A stretch of DNA of 64,000 bases from Monocercomonoides exilis. Lineage: Eukaryota; Preaxostyla; Oxymonadida; Polymastigidae. The stretch covers positions 186,001-250,000 of the forward strand of contig LSRY02000062.1 of NCBI GenBank assembly GCA_001643675.2, given 5' to 3'. The notes beneath the pieces were generated by a model. The model was not told where the DNA came from, did not search any database, and saw only the letters and a list, made by a program, of their open reading frames with translations. The translations under genes and the position numbers were made by a program. This document shows positions 11,101 through 23,737 of the stretch, one piece after another (within the stretch, counting starts at the first letter, position 1; every line of letters begins with the position of its first letter).

Positions 11101-12709
11101 ATGACAATTTCAAAAGAATTATCGTTGCCTGAGTTGAGAAAGGAACTTGCCACATCTGATATTAGGAGGCTGAAAACAATTTCTCAAAAAATATTCGAAC
11201 TTCGAAAAGATCATTTGATTACAAAGAAAGTAGCTGTAGATTCTGGCACAATTTCTAGCGGTTCGTTGTACAGAGGAATAGCTGCAGAAAAGCAAAAAAG
11301 ACCTGCGGGAGTGAACGGAAGACCACCAATAATTACACAAGATTTTATAGAAAAAATGGAGAATCAAGTTATTGTTCTTCTTTCAAAAGGTGAAACAAGT
11401 AGAGTGAAGGACGTGCACAAAATGGTTTTTGTTATTTTTTATCAAGGAAATTAATTTTTCGAAGTATTTTTAGATTGTGGAGCATCTTGAGCAATCATTG
11501 CATGACGAAGAAGAGATAAAAATTCCAGGTTTAACTGCAGCGTATTACACGATTCAAAGAAGCAGTGTTTTGAAATCAGCGCTTTCCAAACCTTTGGACA
11601 CAGCAAAAATATCTACACAATCATCGAGTTCTATACAAAAATGGTTCGAAGAAATAAATCAGATTGTAAATGACAATGATATTAGTGCTTCAGGAATATT
11701 TAATTTCGACGAAACTTCAGTCCATTTTGAAGACAATTCTTGCAAACTGGTGGTTTGTTTGCAAAATCAGAAACCCCCTTCTACCCCGTTACCAAAAAAA
11801 ACTTCAAACACAACTTTATACCTTTGTGTACGTGCGGATGGCTCTTGTTTACCTTCATATCCTCTTTGGCCAGCAAAAAAAACACCTTCAGAATTTCTCA
11901 CACTTTCTTCATTCAATATCAACTATATTTTTGCTTCATCTGGCTGGATAACAACGAAAATATTCGAAAAAATAATGTGCGAAAACTGGCTAGTTCAAAT
12001 TGAAGAAAAAATGAAAAAAGGAGGAATAAAATCGTCGTTATTTCTAATGGATATTCATTCATCACACTGCAGTGAAGCCGTTGAAACGTTTGCAAGAAAA
12101 AGAAACATCATCATCAAAAAATTTCCACCAAATTTGACTCATCTGCTTCAACCGTGCGATAACTCAATATTTGTAAGGTTCAAAAAAACGTACAACAACA
12201 ACTTCAAAACTTCATCTGATCGTTCTTCTTCTGCATTTCGCTCCGCTGTTTTTGACATTCTCCCAGAAGCACTTTCTGCAGCCACAACTCCATCAAATAT
12301 TAAACATGCATTCAAACAAACAGGTGTATGGCCGGTCAAATCTACTCCGGTATTGGAAAGAATAAGCTGGAAACCAGAAAGAAACCAATCATTATGTGTT
12401 GAAAAAAACAAAGAACGATTGTATGGAAGATTTTCTCCAAAGAAAAAGAAATATGAAGAAAAAACTCTTGAGAACTTGAAAACTGATATTGAAAAAGGCA
12501 AAACAATTAAGAATGGAAAAGACGAAGAAAGAAAAAAAACTTCAGCAATCAGTGATGCATCAATTTTGATGAAGAAGAAAAAGAAACAAACTAGAAATGA
12601 ATTTTTGAAACTGATGAGAAATGAAGAAAAGGATGAGATTGCTATGATGAATATTTCAAGAAAAGAAAATGAAATAAAAGTGAAAAGAAAACGTGGAGAA
12701 AATGTTTGA
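11101..12709 (+). CDS. pogo/Tigger/jerky-type DDE transposase, intact
   Basis: Cut-and-paste transposase. Exons 11101-11424 and 11474-12709 (intron of 49 nt, GTTTTT...TAG, phase 0) give 519 residues. Residues 1-108 are a helical, basic DNA-binding region. The catalytic domain shows the first Asp in IFNFDETSVHF, the second in LFLMDIHSSH and the third in HLLQPCDNSIF. The second and third Asp are 35 residues apart (DD35D). The last 120 residues are Lys-rich and suit nuclear targeting. Starts with ATG at 11101 inside the inverted-repeat element. No stop or frameshift is seen. A transposase gene with its own spliceosomal intron can only be expressed after splicing, so the element is adapted to this host. 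Confidence 0.88.
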
Positions 12710-13242
12710 GGATAGAGTACAATGACGATACAAGTGATGATGAAAATGCGAAGACTATTTGAAGCATGATCTTATTATAACAACGCTTTTCATCGTGAAA
12801 TTAGTTGCTTGATATTCGATAAATCCAGAGAAATTGCATTTTATCTTTTTGAAAAATTAAAAGGTTTGATTCTTTTATTCGAATTCCATTTGTTTCCTCA
12901 TTTCATCAGACGCTATCGAATATTAGAATATTCACACAATTAATGGATTTTGTTGGAAAAAGCAAATGAAAATAGAAACAAATGATTTCATTCGTTGTGA
13001 ATTATTCGTTAGAATAAATATTGATAAAACAAGTTTTATGAAATAATTTTTGAAATATGCAATTCACGATAACCGAAAGAATAACAAAATAATTTTTGAA
13101 AAACTCATATTTCTTTCTAAAAGAATGAACAATTCTTTCATTAACATATGAATTATCAAGAGTTCGAACATCATTTAACTGTTGAACGCGTATGAAAGAA
13201 AAATGTCAAGAACGAATGAATGATCTTTCAACATGATGGATG

Positions 13243-13281
13243 TCCGGGTTTTTGAAAAATTCCCGGGTTTTTGAACGATGG
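13243..13281 (-). repeat. Right terminal inverted repeat of the pogo-like element
   Basis: 39 bp, exact reverse complement of the left repeat; ends CGATGG at 13281. Confidence 0.9.
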
Positions 13282-14914
13282 CGATGAATTTATTTGGTTG
13301 AAAATACGGACTTTCAAGCTTTTAATGCACAAAACATATTAAAATTGTTAAACATGTAACATTATTAAACTTTATCAGATTTCAAAATAAATTGATTTTT
13401 CATATCCATAAACAAACTTCATTGATATGATAACAAAATGTTTTGTGACCTTAAATGCATTTCAAAAAATGATCCCAATATTTCAGTTTTTTTATCAAAA
13501 AAATGATAAAAAAATATTTATAAACATATTAATGAACAAGCTTCAAGTTACATAAATTTCCCCAATTTATCTATATTTGGGTGATTATTTTTGAAATCAT
13601 ATTTTTTCGGACAATAATTTCCGTTCAAAAAAATATCTTGAATATCAATGAATAAAAATTGAAAAGTGAAAAGGCTTATTGAATTCATTTTTATCTTTGC
13701 ATCTGTATAAGTATTTGTTTTTCAAAACAAAAATCAAACTTTTTTTTGCATCATTATTTTCCTTTAAAAAACAAACAATCTTTGAAAAATAAACACCCCG
13801 AAAAAAGATATGATTTCAAAAATTATCACCCTTTTTTTTTCCTGTTTTTTGAGAAATAGTTTTTTCTCATGAACTCATGTGAAAATTTATTAATAAAGCA
13901 ATTTGTACGTATTTTGTCCGTCTCACATGAATAAAAGGCATATTGGTCCTTTAAGGGTACCTAAAAAATTGAAAATTAACTTTATGAAAAGGCCAAAAGT
14001 TTTCAAGTGAACTTTCGTAAACACTCTTTGGTGTTAATTATATATTTTATTTATCATAAAACTTTTTTAAGAGTTCTCTTTCTCAAAAACAGCTGTCCCC
14101 TAATAAATTTTTAGAATCAGTTTTTTGAAAAATTAATTAATTGTCAATAAAAAGACATTTTTAGGTAATATAATTAGTTTAAAGTGCTATTTGTGAATGT
14201 CAGGACTGATAATAACTCAATTTAAGTATTTTTGTGAAGTTTGAAAAAAGTATCGAAAAACAAAAGAATTGAATAAAAATCCATTCAATCATTTTTAGTT
14301 TTGATCAATAGGTTATTATTTACAAAAATAATTCACAATATCTTGACGTTTCATTTTCTTTTAGCTATTTATTCATGGAATTTACGAAAAAAATTGGGAA
14401 CCACAAAAGAAACATCTTGCAGAATCAAATTCATATAAAACTAATTAAAAACGTTTTAATAATAATTGAACTTGATGAATTATACCAATTTTTCAATAAC
14501 AAAAAGCTACTAAACAAAACATGAATTTTAAATATTTTTTGAAATTTTCAATGTCTTTATTAATTTTCGACTTTGAACTGAACATTTTCTTTTTTGTGCA
14601 TAAGTTTTTATAATTAAATTATTTTTTTGAAGTTAAAAGGAATCATCAACTTTATTTTTCTAAATACCAAAAATCATTTTTCAAAACAGATTTTATATTT
14701 CATCTTTTCATAATAATTAAAAAAAATTTTTTTTCACAATGACGATTGGAAAATAGCATTTGTTTTTATAGCTTTCACATTATTTTTATTAACAGCGAAA
14801 ATATAAAAACCGAAATAAGAAATTGTTTTTTAAAAATATTATGGGTATGTTTTTCAGAAAAAAAGAAAAAATTAACAAACATTAATTTATTTCGATCGCT
14901 TCAAATTAAAATAG
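13282..14914. other. Very AT-rich intergenic region
   Basis: 1.6 kb with no ORF that resembles a gene and no clear repeat. Many short A/T tracts. The promoter of the gene starting at 14915 should lie at its right end; an in-frame TAG stands immediately before that ATG. Confidence 0.5.
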
Positions 14915-17900
14915 ATGTCACTATCATGGGTATGTGCTTTTGAATGAAATTCATTCATTTTGGTATATATATTATAATTATTATTTTTTTAGTTGCCGAA
15001 AGAAATTTGCAGGTTGGATGATATTTCAAAAGAAGAATTGTATCCATATTGGGAATATCTTCAAACGATGCATAAAATTGTTTCAGAAGGTTCTATCTTT
15101 TTTTGTTATCTTGGTAACTATTGTAATGAATTTTGATTGAAAACTTCGTTTTGAAATATTCAGATCCGTTATGGCGGCTTCCAGATCTTTTAAACAGCTC
15201 ATTTATTCGATTTCTTGTTGATTCAACGTTTTCACGAGAGAACAAAGAACTTTCGGTAATTTTTCCAACTTTTTTCCTTTTACTTTTTTATGAATTTATT
15301 TATTTCAAGAATGCATCAATTAAAATTTTAGTAGACCTTATTCGACTCTTTTGTCCAAACTCATTGCCTCTTAAGCAAAAAGCAGTTGCATTTGTTTTCA
15401 ATGCTCTTGTTGATGTTTGTTTTATTTTATTTAATTATTCATGAAATGATAGTCCTTTTTACATTTTTATGGTATTAACTGCAGTTTGACAGTCCCATAT
15501 GTGCAATTGAGGGAATACGTGGGATTGGGTATGATAATTTTGCACTAGAAATAAGATTAAGACTTGCAAACTTCATAATTCATTTAGAGTATTAATAGAA
15601 TCAATCCCAAGATTTATTCCAGGAGTGATTCAAATTGGGTTTTTCGAAAGACTTGCAAGACGCATAGAGAAAGAGATGAAGCGGACGCATTATTTTGAAG
15701 AAGAAATAAGGTTGCAGCAAAGAAGGAGGGGAAGATCTCCACCTCCGGATCAAAGCTCATTTTCCTCACGTTCATTCAAATGCTCTTCAAAATCTCGCTC
15801 TCCACCTCCAAAAATATCTCTGATTGCATCTGCAACATCACCGCATGCATCTCTTCTTACGTCTCCTCCGGTTTCTCCGTCTGCCTCTGCCTCAGCGTCT
15901 GTTATGGTTTCATCAGGAAATCCACAAGAAAAGTCTTCAAAACAACAGAAAGCACAAAAAGTGGATTCTTCGAGCATCACCCAGAAAAAGCCAGAGGAAA
16001 CTGGACAGAAAGGGAAAAGTCAAGAGAACACCTCAAATGCAGTCAAAGACGAAAAGAAGGAGCATTCTGTCTCGCCTCCATCAGCACAGCAAAAACAAAA
16101 GCAAAACAAAGAGAATGGTAAAGGCAAAGGAAAAGATGACAAAACATCAAAATCTCAATCACCTCCGCCTGTTGCATCGAACAAAAGAGGAGTCAGCTTG
16201 TCTCCCCCGCCTTCTGCAAAGACATCTTCTTCTTCTTCTTCAGCCAAAAGAACAGCATCTAAATCACCTCCTCCGAAATGTGCTGGTTCTGCTTCTGCTT
16301 CTGCCTCTGCCTCAGTCTCATCTGCCTCATCTTTAAACAATGAAAAAGATTTACAAAAGACTTCATCACAAAATTCAAGTAAGCAAAAAACTGAATCAAA
16401 AGCATTTTCTTTATTTGAATCCTCATCGTCATCTTCTTCTTTTTCTGCGAGTGACAAGAAAATTGAAAGACAAAAGAGAAATGAAGAAGAAGAAGACGAC
16501 GATTATAATGAAGAAGAAGAAGATAAAGATGAAGACAACGAAGAAGAAGAAGAAGAGGAGGAGAAGGAAGAAGAAGAAGAAGAAAGCGATGTTATGGATG
16601 ATAATGACTTTTATGAAGATAATTCACAGATAGCAAAAGCGATACTAGCTGATAAGTTTGAGTTTAATGACCCAGTCACATTGAAAAGGAAAAGGAAAAG
16701 GAAAAGGAGAAACAAGGAAAAGATAGACAACAATCATGATGGCTCAAAGAAAAAGATAGAAGCCTTTATACAAGACACAATGAAAGAAGAAGAAGAAAAG
16801 GAAAAAGAATGGAAAAAGAACTATGCTCAGTTTTATTTGTTTTGCGAGGCTTGTTTGAATACAATTGAAAGATTTCTCCCTGAAGACGAAGTTGGATTGG
16901 ATGAAGGAGACGAAAAGAATGAAAAACAAACGAAAGAAAGTGAAGCAAAAGAAGAAACCAAGTTAAAGGAAGAAGAGGCAAAAGAGAAAAAGGGTCAAAC
17001 AGTCGAAACTTTGAATGATCAGACAGAAAAAAAATATAAAGATAAAGATAAAGAAAGAGAATTGAAAGAAAAATTAGAAAAAGAAAAAGAAATTTTCAAC
17101 GAAAAACAAAAATATAAGAAAGAAATAGATGTCAATGTGTTTAAATGTCTGCAGGCATTTTTAGGATTTGCTTTGACAATGAAAAATGAAGAGATAAGAA
17201 GAAAAGCACAAAAGATAATAGATTGGATTGCTGTTTGTAGTCAGAATAATGAAATGGATAAAAAAGCAGGCAAAGAAAATAAAACAAAAGAAAAAGAAGA
17301 AGAAGTTAAAAAGTCTTTGCCAAAATCGTTGAAAGAAAGTTGGTCACTTTCAGAAGAAGTGACAAATGCTGTTTTATTGTTGAGGCTTGCCTTATCTTCA
17401 TTTTTATTATCTTTCTATTTTTTTCTTCTCTTTGTTGAAAATTTAAAATTCTATTCATTTTGTATTTATTCTTCTTTCAACTTTCTTTGATATTCAGTGA
17501 TCCACAAACAGCGCAGTCAGGTCTGAATCTTCTTCTGTGGCTGTTCCGCCACGCACGCAGCATGTATGCCCACCAGGCCATCTGCTCTTTTCTCTTCCAT
17601 TCGCCTTTTCTCTCCATCATTTTCCGCATCATCAAGCAGCGTTTGTCTAAGCCATCTAAAGCATTGCTGCCCAGCAGCTGCTTCTTGAATGATCTGCTGA
17701 GAGTGCTCTGGTGGTTTGCAAGAGTGCGAAAGGAGGCAGCGCTGAAAGTGGCGCGGATGGGGATTACATCTGAGCTGGTGCTTGCTATTCCACAAGTCGC
17801 AGAGGAGTTGATTATGCCTTGCTTGGCTGTAGTTGCTGAGTGTGTGTGTTGGAGGGAAGCATTCTGGATTGTGCAGCTGACATCTCCGCTAATCGGGACG

Positions 17901-19927
17901 CTGATAAATCTTTGTACTTTGCATTCTTACTCGTTGTCTTCGTCGTCGCCCGTAACAACCAAAGAAATTACAAAGACAGAGCCATATCTTATTCCTTCCA
18001 TTTATCTCCTGATGCATTATGCTTCTGAGCCAATTATGTTTTGGAACATGTTTAACGATATTTATGTCAGAGCATTTGAAGATAAAAATAATTATCGAGT
18101 TCTGCAGAAATTCGACAACCATCCAAAATACTTTGGCTCATTTTTGCGCAAGTTTGCAGCTTCTGCTGTGGATGATAGTGTTGCTGATGCGGCTGGGGTG
18201 CTGTCTTTGCTTTTGTACAGAAGACACCCGTTTGAATGGACAGAGCAGGAGATGCAAGAGAGAAGAAAAGCCGAAATGAAGGAGAGAAAAATGAAAGACT
18301 GTGATCATTATTGCAAATCTTATCATTTCTCAAATTGGGGTCATTTCATCAGTTCAGCTCCAAAAGGCACTGAACCACCTGTGTTGATCTATCCCTCTGA
18401 AACGCATCCAATTGTTCAGTCATGCATTTCAATGCTGTTTGATGACGATGCAGATGTGTGGAAGATTGCATTCAAGCAGAAGCTGGAAGAGCTGAAGGAA
18501 AAAGACACAGAAAGCAATGAAGAGGTATCATCATCATCATCTGCATCAGCCATTGACTCAGAAGAAGACTGGAGCGAATACGACGTGAAAGAAAATAACA
18601 GTGTTATTTTTGAAGATCTTAAGAATGAAATGAGACGTATTGAAGGCCTTAAAAGAGAAGCTGACATCAGCATTCCACAAACGTCTGCTAATCAAAGTTA
18701 TCTGCGAAGAGATCAATTCTCAAGTGTACAGGCAGGCAGCAGTTCAAATGGGGATCAGAAGATTAAACAAGGAAGTGCTTTGTTCAAAGAAGTCGGAGCT
18801 TCTTCTGAATGTGGAGAAGAAGACGAAGAGAAAGCTTATATGGAAAATATAATAAACTCAGTTGAGCTGTCAATTCCTGTTGATCCTTTAGTCAAAGTTG
18901 AAAGTGGATTAACTGCCATGTCAATTTTTGCAGGACAAAGTGGAATTGATTTCAGAATGCGTCCGCTTTATTCGCGTGCTACATTTATAAGAGCACTTGA
19001 GCTTTCTTCGTTCCCACACCCACGAATCATCCTGTCTGCGCTGTATGCAATGGACAGCTTTACGTTTTCGGCTTTTGGCTTTCGGGCAGCTGGAGTGGAT
19101 AATATGCGGTTAGCTGCAAGGCGAGTGGTAGAAATCATCACAGAGATTTTCAATTACCAGCAGAAAATGAAGAAGACATCCACAACTTTCGAAGGAGGTA
19201 CTTATTATTTAAAAGAGGATGATACAATGCCTTCTTCAGTTCCCTCCTGCTCGATTTTCCCTTCCTGCTATGCATTTGCAGGCTGCGAAAACGAGATCCT
19301 TTATGCGGCATTTCGTTTGCTGCTTCACATTCAGAGCACAGAAGCAAGAGACGAATCCTTTATACCAGATAAGACAATCTTCCAAACATGTATCGAACTT
19401 CTCTTCGGACAATCTGATGTTGCAGGATGTTTTATTTCAAACGAGGTTCACTCTCCTCTCCTCTATGTTCCATTGACGTCCTTCGATTCGCTACCTACTT
19501 ACTCCCTTCCTCAACAGATAAGCGATTGTCTTTGGGTGCATTCAAACATAAACGATCAGCAAATTGATTATCCATACAAATATGAAGACGGGAACAGAGA
19601 TCAAATAATGCTTTCACAATTTTTGATACTTTTCCTTGAAGATGCTACACGCTCGCCTCAACTATCCAAAGTTCTTTATTCGATTGGATTTGACAAGAAA
19701 GCTTTACAAGGTCTCAAAAATCGATGGTATTCAAAAAAGTTCTATCATCACTAAGTCAATTTGTTGATATATGAGGCAAGAAATCTGCTCTTTTCTCACA
19801 ACAAGGGAAACCTTCAACTGCACAAGAAATGATTGAGAGCGGATTGGAGAATATTGAAAGCAATTTTGAATGCCTGAGATATTTGAATAATTGTTCTCCC
19901 CTGAACGAATATATGGACACTGATTAG
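14915..19927 (+). CDS. Unknown large helical (HEAT/ARM-like) protein with charged insertion
   Basis: Eight exons by eye: 14915-14929, 14993-15089, 15164-15255, 15310-15414, 15485-15528, 15588-17378, 17498-19710 and 19776-19927, giving 1,502 residues with frame kept at every join. The first exon codes only five residues (MSLSW) and is preceded in frame by TAG. Residues about 1-125 are amphipathic helices (LPKEICRLDDISKEEL, ILVDLIRLFC, VLIESIPRFIPGVIQIGFF) like stacked helical repeats. About residues 140-560 are a low-complexity insertion rich in Ser, Lys and Glu. The C-terminal 800 residues are again helical (SGLNLLLWLFRHARSMYAH, IILSALYAMDSF). No catalytic motif is seen. I do not recognise the family; RPAP1 and PP4R3 were considered and did not fit. 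The last exon is the least certain: without it the ORF stops at 19754. Confidence 0.65.
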
Positions 19928-20841
19928 AATGATTTGTTGACTTGCTTAGCACTGTAATGATTGAATATAAATTTGCTTTGCATTTTACAAAGAGTTATCT
20001 ATTCACTTTGTGATTATTTTATGCTTTGATTTTTCAAATGAGTTTTTACAGAATTTTTTTTTCTTTTTTTCTTTTTTGTGGAGGAGGAAATGCATTAGAA
20101 TTTCCAAGTTGTTGAATATGTGAAATGTCTGTGAAGATGATTTGACTCTGTTATGTATTTATTTTTGGTTTTTGTGATATATTTTTTAACATACATTTTT
20201 TATAAAAATTTCTTTTTTATTTTTTGTTGTGGGTATTTCACTCTCTCTTTTAAATTATTTTTTAGATTTTTCGTTGCCTTTTCTTTTGAAAACTTTTCAA
20301 TATTGAAGGAAAAAATTCCGAAAAGGTTTCTTTATAAAGTGCTGTAACTTTAAGTCATGCAATTATTCAAGTTTTGTTTGTACTATTATTTTTTAGAAAA
20401 TTGTTTTGAGAACAGAATATTTTGATGTTTATGCAAAATACTTTGAAAAATCAAACAAAGATGAGTTATTTTCCAAGTATTATTTTTCATTCTGGTTTAA
20501 TTTTGGTAAATGTGTACTTTACCCGGAACATCAGAATTTGCTTTATTTTATTATTGAAGTAATTAACTATGTAAAAAATATATTTGTGCAAAATATCAAA
20601 CTGCGAACATCACTCATAGTTGAAATAAAAACTTTTCTAAAAATTAGAAATTTTATTGAAGGTTCAATAAATTTAAATGAACCAAAAAAATTAAGGAGCA
20701 CACAAATTATCTGAATTCAACAGTTCTTTGTAAGTGAAAAATAATGGGAAACCCTCAATATATTAAGGAATGCTATTTCCGAGAATAATTTTTGATTTTG
20801 TGTTTTTTTGTGAATTGATATTGAATTTATTTCATTTTATT
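19928..20841. other. AT-rich region, no convincing gene
   Basis: Short plus-strand ORFs at 20153-20347 and 20406-20714 are Lys/Phe/Ile-rich and look like AT-rich chance ORFs. The second (102 codons) has an internal GTAAAT...CAG pair and could hide exons, but nothing supports it. Confidence 0.4.
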
Positions 20842-21156
20842 TTATTTATTTTTTTTTTTTGGATCAAAAACTTGCTCATGTGGGACAAATTTTTTTTCTG
20901 TATGAATTTTATTCCACACAACATTACCAAATAGTTTTCTCTTTTTTTAGATTTTTTGAATTTATTTGCATTGTTGTGGTTGAATTCTTGTGATATAATA
21001 GTGGAAAAAGTTTGGAACATATCTCAGTTTTTTTCGCAACTGTGAAAATTCTGCACCATATTTCAACGAGCTTTTTGTAAAAAGTGTTCCGAGAGTTGTT
21101 GTTGTTAATGAACTTAAGTTTTTCATGTTTTTAATTCCTTTTTGTATATTTTCCAT
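20842..21156 (-). CDS. Possible small two-exon protein
   Basis: Candidate exons 21156-21019 and 20940-20842 (donor GTTCCA, acceptor AAAAAAAG, phase 0) give 78 residues with an ATG start and TAA stop. The sequence looks protein-like rather than AT-noise: LGTLFTKSSLKYGAEF in exon 1 and LFGNVVWNKIHTEKKFVPHE in exon 2. No family is recognised. The alternative is chance; transcript data would decide. Confidence 0.3.
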
Positions 21157-21243
21157 TTCTTTTTTAAATAAATTTTTTCAAATAAATATCAAAAGATCTA
21201 TACCTCTTTAACCTGACGAATCACATGAATCCTCATCTGTCAC

Positions 21244-21288
<45 letters not shown>

Positions 21289-21750
21289 GAATACAAAATA
21301 ATACGTATTATAGAGAAATTTTTAATAATTATGTAAAGCACTTTAAATACAATTTATTGATAGCATCTGAAATATCAGTTAATTCCCATTTTGTCAGTGA
21401 CCGTCAGTGACTGTCAATGACAAATTGTGACAAATATATTCCTCAACTGACATTTCGTGTCAAAAAAAATAAATATTGGGAACTTGATCACATAATTAAA
21501 AAATTTGATTTTTTCAAAATAATAAGAATTGTTATATATCGATTTTCGAATTATTATTACAGTAATTGAGAATTATGAAATCGTTATAAATAACCCTTTT
21601 TAACAAATCATAAATATCTTGTCAGTCATTTTGTCATTTTTTCAATTTTCTCTTGTCATGTCACAGAGGTATAATAAGATCTATTCCTTTTTTTTTTTTT
21701 TTTTTTTTTTTGCATGAGCACCGTTCTACAAAGTTAAGTTATTTGATAAA
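21157..21750. repeat. Intergenic block with A38 and T24 tracts and TGAC repeats
   Basis: Contains an uninterrupted run of 38 A (21246-21283) and of 24 T (21688-21711). Between them lie several TGAC/GTCA words (about 21396-21465: GTCAGTGACCGTCAGTGACTGTC...), and an AGATCT-ACCTCT motif occurs in opposite orientations at about 21195 and 21668. It looks like the left edge of the decayed transposon that follows. Confidence 0.45.
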
Positions 21751-21781
21751 CTAAATTGAGAGATTTGATGAAATCTCTCCA

Positions 21782-23263
21782 GTGTCGTCGAATAAAAAAA
21801 ATCGCTTTGAACGTATTGCTGCAATAATTGCTGATGGAAAATGCCGTGTTACCGACGCTGCTAATCTAAATGAATTCTCTCGTTCATCGATATATCGAGT
21901 TGTTTCTGCTATTGAAAAGGGAAGAACCGTGGGAAAAGTTGGTCGTTCAGAGCAATTTACAAAAGAAGATAATGAAGAAATAACCAAAGTTATAAGAATA
22001 GAAACCATGACAGGAGTGAGTTATTCTATTGCTCGAACAAAACAACTGGTTTGTATTTTTTATTTCATTTAAATTTATATTTGTTGCTAATAATAATAAA
22101 AGATGCAATCAGTGCAAACAAATAGAATAATTCGAAGAGGAGAAGAAGATCAGAAAGTCAAATTTTCAAAATTAGCTCCATATTCATTTGTCAAATGAAA
22201 TACAGATCTTAAAACATCCTTACCTCATCACGTTGATATTCAACGTTAATCTGTGTCTAACAAGCAGTCCCTTCAAAGTTTCTTCTCTCTTCTGCAATCG
22301 CTTCATAACTCTCAAAAATACTCTCCTTCACTCATTTTCAACACCTGTGAATCATCTTTACGTCTCTCCGACTCCACAAAAAATCTTGGTGTGTATCCTT
22401 CAGAAGTTCATGTTTTATTTTCAAAAGCATCAATCAACTTGCAAAACTCCGCACTTGTGGTAGCAGTTGCTGATGATGATTATTCTTTACCGAGTCTTAT
22501 TCTATGGCCGTCGAAGAAATAACCACCAAAAATGAAAGTCTTGCTCGGTCCCCATCTTCACGCCAGGGTCAGACAATGATGCGTGTATGACTGACACATT
22601 ATTTGCTCTTTATGCTGAAGAGATGCTGCTTCCTGGAATTGTCCAAAGAAGAAAATTGCTGGACATGAAAGAAGATAGATTATTGCCACTTTTTGATTCA
22701 CATCCTTCAAGAGCACAGCCAGATTTTTGGTAAATTTTGCAGATGCATCAATTAAGGTGGTTTCGTTTATTCCACGTAGCACTCATCTAAACAACTTGAT
22801 TGCGGAATTTTTGCTGTTTTCAAAAAAGAGTTTTAATACTGATTATGCTGTTCCATCTTATTCATCGATCGCACTTCGACGAAAAGCAGTTGCAAATGCC
22901 TTGACACAGGGTTTGCAAACTGCATTGCTTCCTTCAACAATTCACTCTGCATCTGAAAATAGCGGAGTGTTGTTTGGACAATCCAATTCTGTATTGGTGA
23001 AGTTACCTGACACTCCTTCAGTTCAGCTGATAAAAAATCCCATCGGTTCAATTTTCATGGGAAAAATATTTCTGACCAAGCATTTTTCGATGAATGGAAA
23101 GCTAACAAAAAGATGAAAAGAAAATTGATGATTCTGCTGAAGAAAAAATTGAAAAAGATTTGTCTTCTGAAGAGAAGCCGAAAAAAAGAAAAATATCCAA
23201 ATCCAATAATTTTCAAGATGATGATTTTGAAGTGATTATGAACAAAGATATACCAGAAAAATA
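21782..23263 (+). pseudogene. Decayed pogo-like DDE transposase
   Basis: Broken relative of the transposase at 11101-12709. Exon-like part 21782-22048 codes a helix-turn-helix region (FSRSSIYRVVSAIEKGRTVG...), with a possible intron to 22102. The next pieces lie in different frames, 22253-22522, 22580-22732 and 22727-23116. The piece ending SLPSLILWPSKK matches LPSYPLWPAKK of the intact copy. The first catalytic block reads IFNTCESSL where the intact copy has IFNFDETSV, so the catalytic Asp is lost. The second Asp survives in LFDSHPSRA. The third block reads STHLNNLI where the intact copy has THLLQPCDN, so that Asp is also gone. The end is Lys-rich, like the intact copy. Frameshifts and lost acidic residues make it inactive. 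Confidence 0.75.
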
Positions 23264-23299
23264 ACTAAAAGAAAATAATTGGATACTATTAACCATTGG

Positions 23300-23316
23300 T
23301 TTTTTTTTTTTTTTTT

Positions 23317-23357
<41 letters not shown>
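23300..23357. repeat. Poly-T double tract (T20, AC, T36)
   Basis: T20 at 23300-23319, then A and C, then T36 at 23322-23357, right after the decayed transposase. Followed by GTGACGGACGTGACG...CACGTCACCC (about 23372-23410), again TGAC/GTCA words like the left side. Probably the right edge of the element. Confidence 0.5.
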
Positions 23358-23358
<1 letters not shown>

Positions 23359-23410
23359 GAAGTGGAAAATTGGTGACGGACGTGACGAATTTTTTTCTTC
23401 ACGTCACCCA

Positions 23411-23737
23411 GACTTAGTTGATATTTTCACATTACATCCTTTGTCACATAAGCTGTGATAATTATTCAAAGTTGCTTTTTCTAAAAGAATGTGGTTAAAT
23501 CAAATTCAATTTTTATATTTCTTATTGAAATGCATTCAAATTGTTAAATTGTGAATTGAATGATAAATCAGAAAAACGAAGAAATATGAGCTTTATTAAA
23601 AACAATCATTTTTGCAGGGTATTGAAACACAAAAAATTATAATTCCGCTCAAGAAAAATATTCCTTTTAAATATCTTACTATGCGATAAAAGATCAAATA
23701 AAGCTTCAATTAGAATTTGAAATGATTTTTTCCTTTT
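23411..23737. other. AT-rich intergenic, 3' of the PA28-like gene
   Basis: About 330 bp without a recognisable feature; includes the 3' UTR of the PA28-gamma-like gene. Confidence 0.45.

Larger units (their letters stand above)
10741..13281 (+). mobile_element. pogo-like DDE transposon with perfect 39-bp terminal inverted repeats
   Basis: A 2,541-bp element bounded by identical inverted repeats at 10741-10779 and 13243-13281. Each repeat begins CCATCGTTCAAAAACCCGGG and contains the block TTCAAAAACCCGG twice, as expected for paired transposase-binding sites. It encloses one spliced transposase gene (11101-12709). TA stands directly outside the left repeat (10739-10740) but CG stands outside the right one, so no target duplication is visible. 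Perfect repeats and an open transposase point to recent activity. Confidence 0.85.

Noticed and set aside
14915-19927. RPAP1 or PP4R3/SMEK identity for the large helical protein
   Set aside because: Expected signature blocks of either family are absent; left unnamed.
20153-20714. Plus-strand ORFs of 64 and 102 codons
   Set aside because: Composition is that expected of chance ORFs in AT-rich DNA; no family pattern.
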